Positions 5,697 through 7,533 of a stretch of 7,533 bases of DNA are shown here, piece after piece. Made by a program: the position numbers and the translations under genes. Numbering within the stretch: position 1 is the stretch's first letter; the number at the start of each line of letters is the position of its first letter. The notes under the pieces were generated by a model. That model ran no database searches, was not told the origin of the DNA, and was given only the letters and a program-made list of their open reading frames with translations. The stretch lies in assembly GCA_964510225.1 (NCBI GenBank), contig CAZEAN010000195.1, forward strand, positions 1 to 7,533, written 5' to 3'. This DNA comes from CAZEAN01 sp964510225 (GTDB lineage: Bacteria; Planctomycetota; Planctomycetia; Isosphaerales; Isosphaeraceae).

Positions 5697-5734
5697 TTTT
5701 TCCAAGCATATCAATTCTGGTATGCTTGGAAAAA
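5697..5734. terminator. 14-bp perfect hairpin between convergent genes
   Basis: TTTTTCCAAGCATA (5697-5710) pairs without mismatch with TATGCTTGGAAAAA (5721-5734), leaving a 10-nt loop. It lies 9 nt after the TIM-barrel stop and 44 nt beyond the NrdJ stop, the right place for a shared terminator. However, on both strands the T-run comes before the stem and the A-run after it, the reverse of a classical intrinsic terminator. It may stabilise mRNA 3' ends or work with a termination factor. A second TTCCAAGCA (5674-5682, the end of the coding region) could pair with the same right arm. Confidence 0.6.
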
Positions 5735-5778
5735 CGTGCGATCGATCCAAGGATCGTGAACAACGTGTGTTTAGAAAA

Positions 5779-7533
5779 TTATGAGCAGCCCATCGAATTT
5801 CCGCAATTGAAGCAGCGATAACAGGTCCCGCAGCGAACCGTCAAGGCACCGCAATTATCACAGGCAGGAGCATCGCTTTGGAATCGTGCGAAGTCTTCTT
5901 GTTGTGAAGATGTCTCGGACTCCAGGGTGCTCACATATGGATTTGTTTCGCGACCGACCGGTTCACCAACCTGATGTGATGCTTCTGCTTCTTCAAGATC
6001 ACGCATCGTCGCGGTCCGATGACCGTTGACCTTGATCATCGGAGTGATCGGAGTTGGGGGTTCGTCGTGTTCAGACGACGGTGTGGTCAACTGAGACTTC
6101 GCAGCTGGCGATGAAACTGCCGAAGTTGAAGGCTGTTCATCCGTCAGTGCATTATCGCGTCGAGGGGTGTTTACCTCACGGTAACCAGCGATAAACTGGA
6201 TTCCGAGCCATCGGAAGATGTAATCAGTGACGCTCTTCGCGATCGGAATCTCAGGGTTTTTCGTGAAGCCAGCCGGCTCGAAGCGGCTGTGAACAAACTT
6301 GTTCACGAAGACATCGAGGGGAACACCGTACTGAAGTCCCATCGAGACCAAAGTCCCGATGACATCCATCAAGCCGCCTACCGTCGAGCCCTCTTTGGCC
6401 ATCGTGATGAAAAGCTCGCCAGGTCGACCATCGGGATAGAACCCGACATTGATGTAACCCTCATGCCCCTGGATATCGAACTTATGGGTCATGCTTGATC
6501 GGGTGTCGGGCAATCGTTCCCGTCGAGGCGGTCCGACTTCGAGGGATCGGCCACCGGAACCGCCGATCGCAGAAAGAGGCGTCGCACTCGGCGCTGATAC
6601 AGCGACTCGTTCTTCAAGACGCTCAGCTTCAAGTCGTTCCCGATCTGCTTCCAACGCACGTCTAGCTTCGGCAAGTTCGGACCAGGCATGGTCGATTTCC
6701 GCCTGAGCATTCGCCAGTTCGGCTTTGACGGCTGCCAGTTCGACGGAACTATTTTCCTCGACAGAGGTACTGACCGGCTGGCTCTCCTTGGAACCGTCGC
6801 GATAGATCGCTAAGGCTTTCAGACCAAGTCGCCAACCTTCGAGATAGGCATCGCGGATATCGGCTGATGTCGAATCCCGCGGCATATTCACCGTTTTGGA
6901 GATCGCTCCTGAGAGGAACGGCTGTGCAGCGGCCATCATCCGAACATGGCCGCGCCAGTGGATCGATCGTGAACCGTTTCGAGGCGGGAAGGCGCAATCG
7001 AAGATCGGAAGGTGGCGTTCCTCAAGACCGGGAGCGCCTTCAATCATGTCCTCTTCATCGATGTAGCTCAGAATCCCACTAATCGTAGGCTCGTCATAAC
7101 CGAGAGCATTGAGCGCCATCGGTACGGTCTGATTGACGATCTTGAGTAACCCACCTCCCGCGAGGTTCTTGTACTTGACCAATGCGATGTCAGGTTCAAT
7201 CCCCGTCGTATCGCAATCCATCATGAACGCGATTGTCCCCGTCGGCGCCAGGACAGTCACCTGACTATTTCGGTAGCCGTTGGAACGACCGAGGGCAAGA
7301 CATTCATCCCAAGTCTTCCGGGCTTCGTTGAGTAGGGACTCCGGACAACTCGGGTCGATCGATTCCACGGCATCCCGGTGCATCTCCATCACCCGGAGCA
7401 TGGGTTCACGGTTGAGGGCGAATCCTTCGAACGGCCCGAGGCGGCCAGCGATTTCGGCTTCGATTGGCTTGATGGCCTCGCGCTCGCAGAAGCCGTTCAG
7501 CCAGCATCCCGCGCCGTGTCCGGCGGATCGCCC
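5779..7533 (-). CDS. nrdJ: Vitamin B12-dependent (class II) ribonucleotide reductase, C-terminal part (partial at right edge)
   Basis: The last 584 residues of an adenosylcobalamin-dependent ribonucleoside-diphosphate reductase, which makes deoxyribonucleotides without oxygen or a beta subunit. The frame is open to the window edge, so the N-terminal catalytic part, including the thiyl-radical cysteines, is outside. Numbering from the Met at 7401: LAPTGTIAFMMDCDTTGIEPD (51-71) is the conserved phosphate-binding/finger region; GGGLLKIVN, EGAPGLEERHLPIFDCAF, RMMAAAQPFLSGAISKTVNMP (154-174) and GWRLGLKALAIYRDGSK (189-205) are NrdJ hallmarks. A coiled-coil-like Glu/Ala/Leu stretch spans about 218-265. 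LPDTRSSMTHKFDIQGHEGY (297-316) leads into a TSCPD domain to about 402. A Pro/Ser-rich linker (about 410-510) joins it to a Cys-rich tail, CDNCG...CGTCYRCFNCG...GCS, with Cys514, 517, 524, 527, 530, 533 and 539, typical of NrdJ C-termini. It converges on the TIM-barrel gene. Confidence 0.95.
   Translation of the reverse strand, partial: GRSAGHGAGCWLNGFCEREAIKPIEAEIAGRLGPFEGFALNREPMLRVMEMHRDAVESIDPSCPESLLNEARKTWDECLALGRSNGYRNSQVTVLAPTGTIAFMMDCDTTGIEPDIALVKYKNLAGGGLLKIVNQTVPMALNALGYDEPTISGILSYIDEEDMIEGAPGLEERHLPIFDCAFPPRNGSRSIHWRGHVRMMAAAQPFLSGAISKTVNMPRDSTSADIRDAYLEGWRLGLKALAIYRDGSKESQPVSTSVEENSSVELAAVKAELANAQAEIDHAWSELAEARRALEADRERLEAERLEERVAVSAPSATPLSAIGGSGGRSLEVGPPRRERLPDTRSSMTHKFDIQGHEGYINVGFYPDGRPGELFITMAKEGSTVGGLMDVIGTLVSMGLQYGVPLDVFVNKFVHSRFEPAGFTKNPEIPIAKSVTDYIFRWLGIQFIAGYREVNTPRRDNALTDEQPSTSAVSSPAAKSQLTTPSSEHDEPPTPITPMIKVNGHRTATMRDLEEAEASHQVGEPVGRETNPYVSTLESETSSQQEDFARFQSDAPACDNCGALTVRCGTCYRCFNCGNSMGCS

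Noticed and set aside
1..7533. Mobile element, CRISPR array, tRNA, toxin-antitoxin or defence system
   Set aside because: I found no transposase, integrase, terminal repeats, regularly spaced repeats, cloverleaf or effector-immunity gene pair; every sizeable coding region is accounted for.

Overview
The window most likely comes from a Planctomycetota chromosome. This is inferred from four things: moderately GC-rich DNA with dense coding on both strands, two unrelated proteins with lipoprotein signal peptides, a Tat-exported sugar-isomerase-like TIM-barrel protein starting with an NRRDWL-type motif, and a B12-dependent ribonucleotide reductase with a TSCPD domain and a C-terminal Cys-rich ribbon. 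No marker gene fixes the genus. I see no mobile element, CRISPR array, tRNA or rRNA.

Layout from left to right. Bases 1-83 may be the 3' end of a + strand gene, closed by a perfect 9-bp hairpin. Convergent to it is a three-gene minus-strand cluster that is transcribed from about 2938 down to 169. It encodes a solute-binding lipoprotein, an unrecognised helical basic protein whose start lies at or inside the end of the first gene, and a RidA-family protein. No permease or ATPase gene lies in the cluster, and it is bounded within the window on both sides. A 396-bp divergent intergenic region (2939-3334) separates it from the next block. That region holds an 11-bp perfect inverted repeat, a hairpin that competes with it, and short direct repeats.

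The next block reads on the + strand: a large lipoprotein with a LolA/LolB-like body and a disordered tail (3335-4618), then a Tat-signal xylose-isomerase-like TIM-barrel protein (4704-5687). The two may be cotranscribed (85-nt gap). A 14-bp hairpin at 5697-5734 separates them from a convergent minus-strand gene at 5779-7533. That gene is the C-terminal part of a class II ribonucleotide reductase (NrdJ) and runs off the right edge.

Three of the five well-supported complete genes encode proteins destined for export or membrane anchoring (two lipoproteins, one Tat substrate), which suggests envelope and sugar handling. RidA and NrdJ are housekeeping functions. Nothing here is a recognisable defence or mobile system. 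The items most worth a second look are the structured divergent intergenic region, the orphan solute-binding-protein cluster, and the terminator-position hairpin whose T and A tracts are in the wrong order for an intrinsic terminator.
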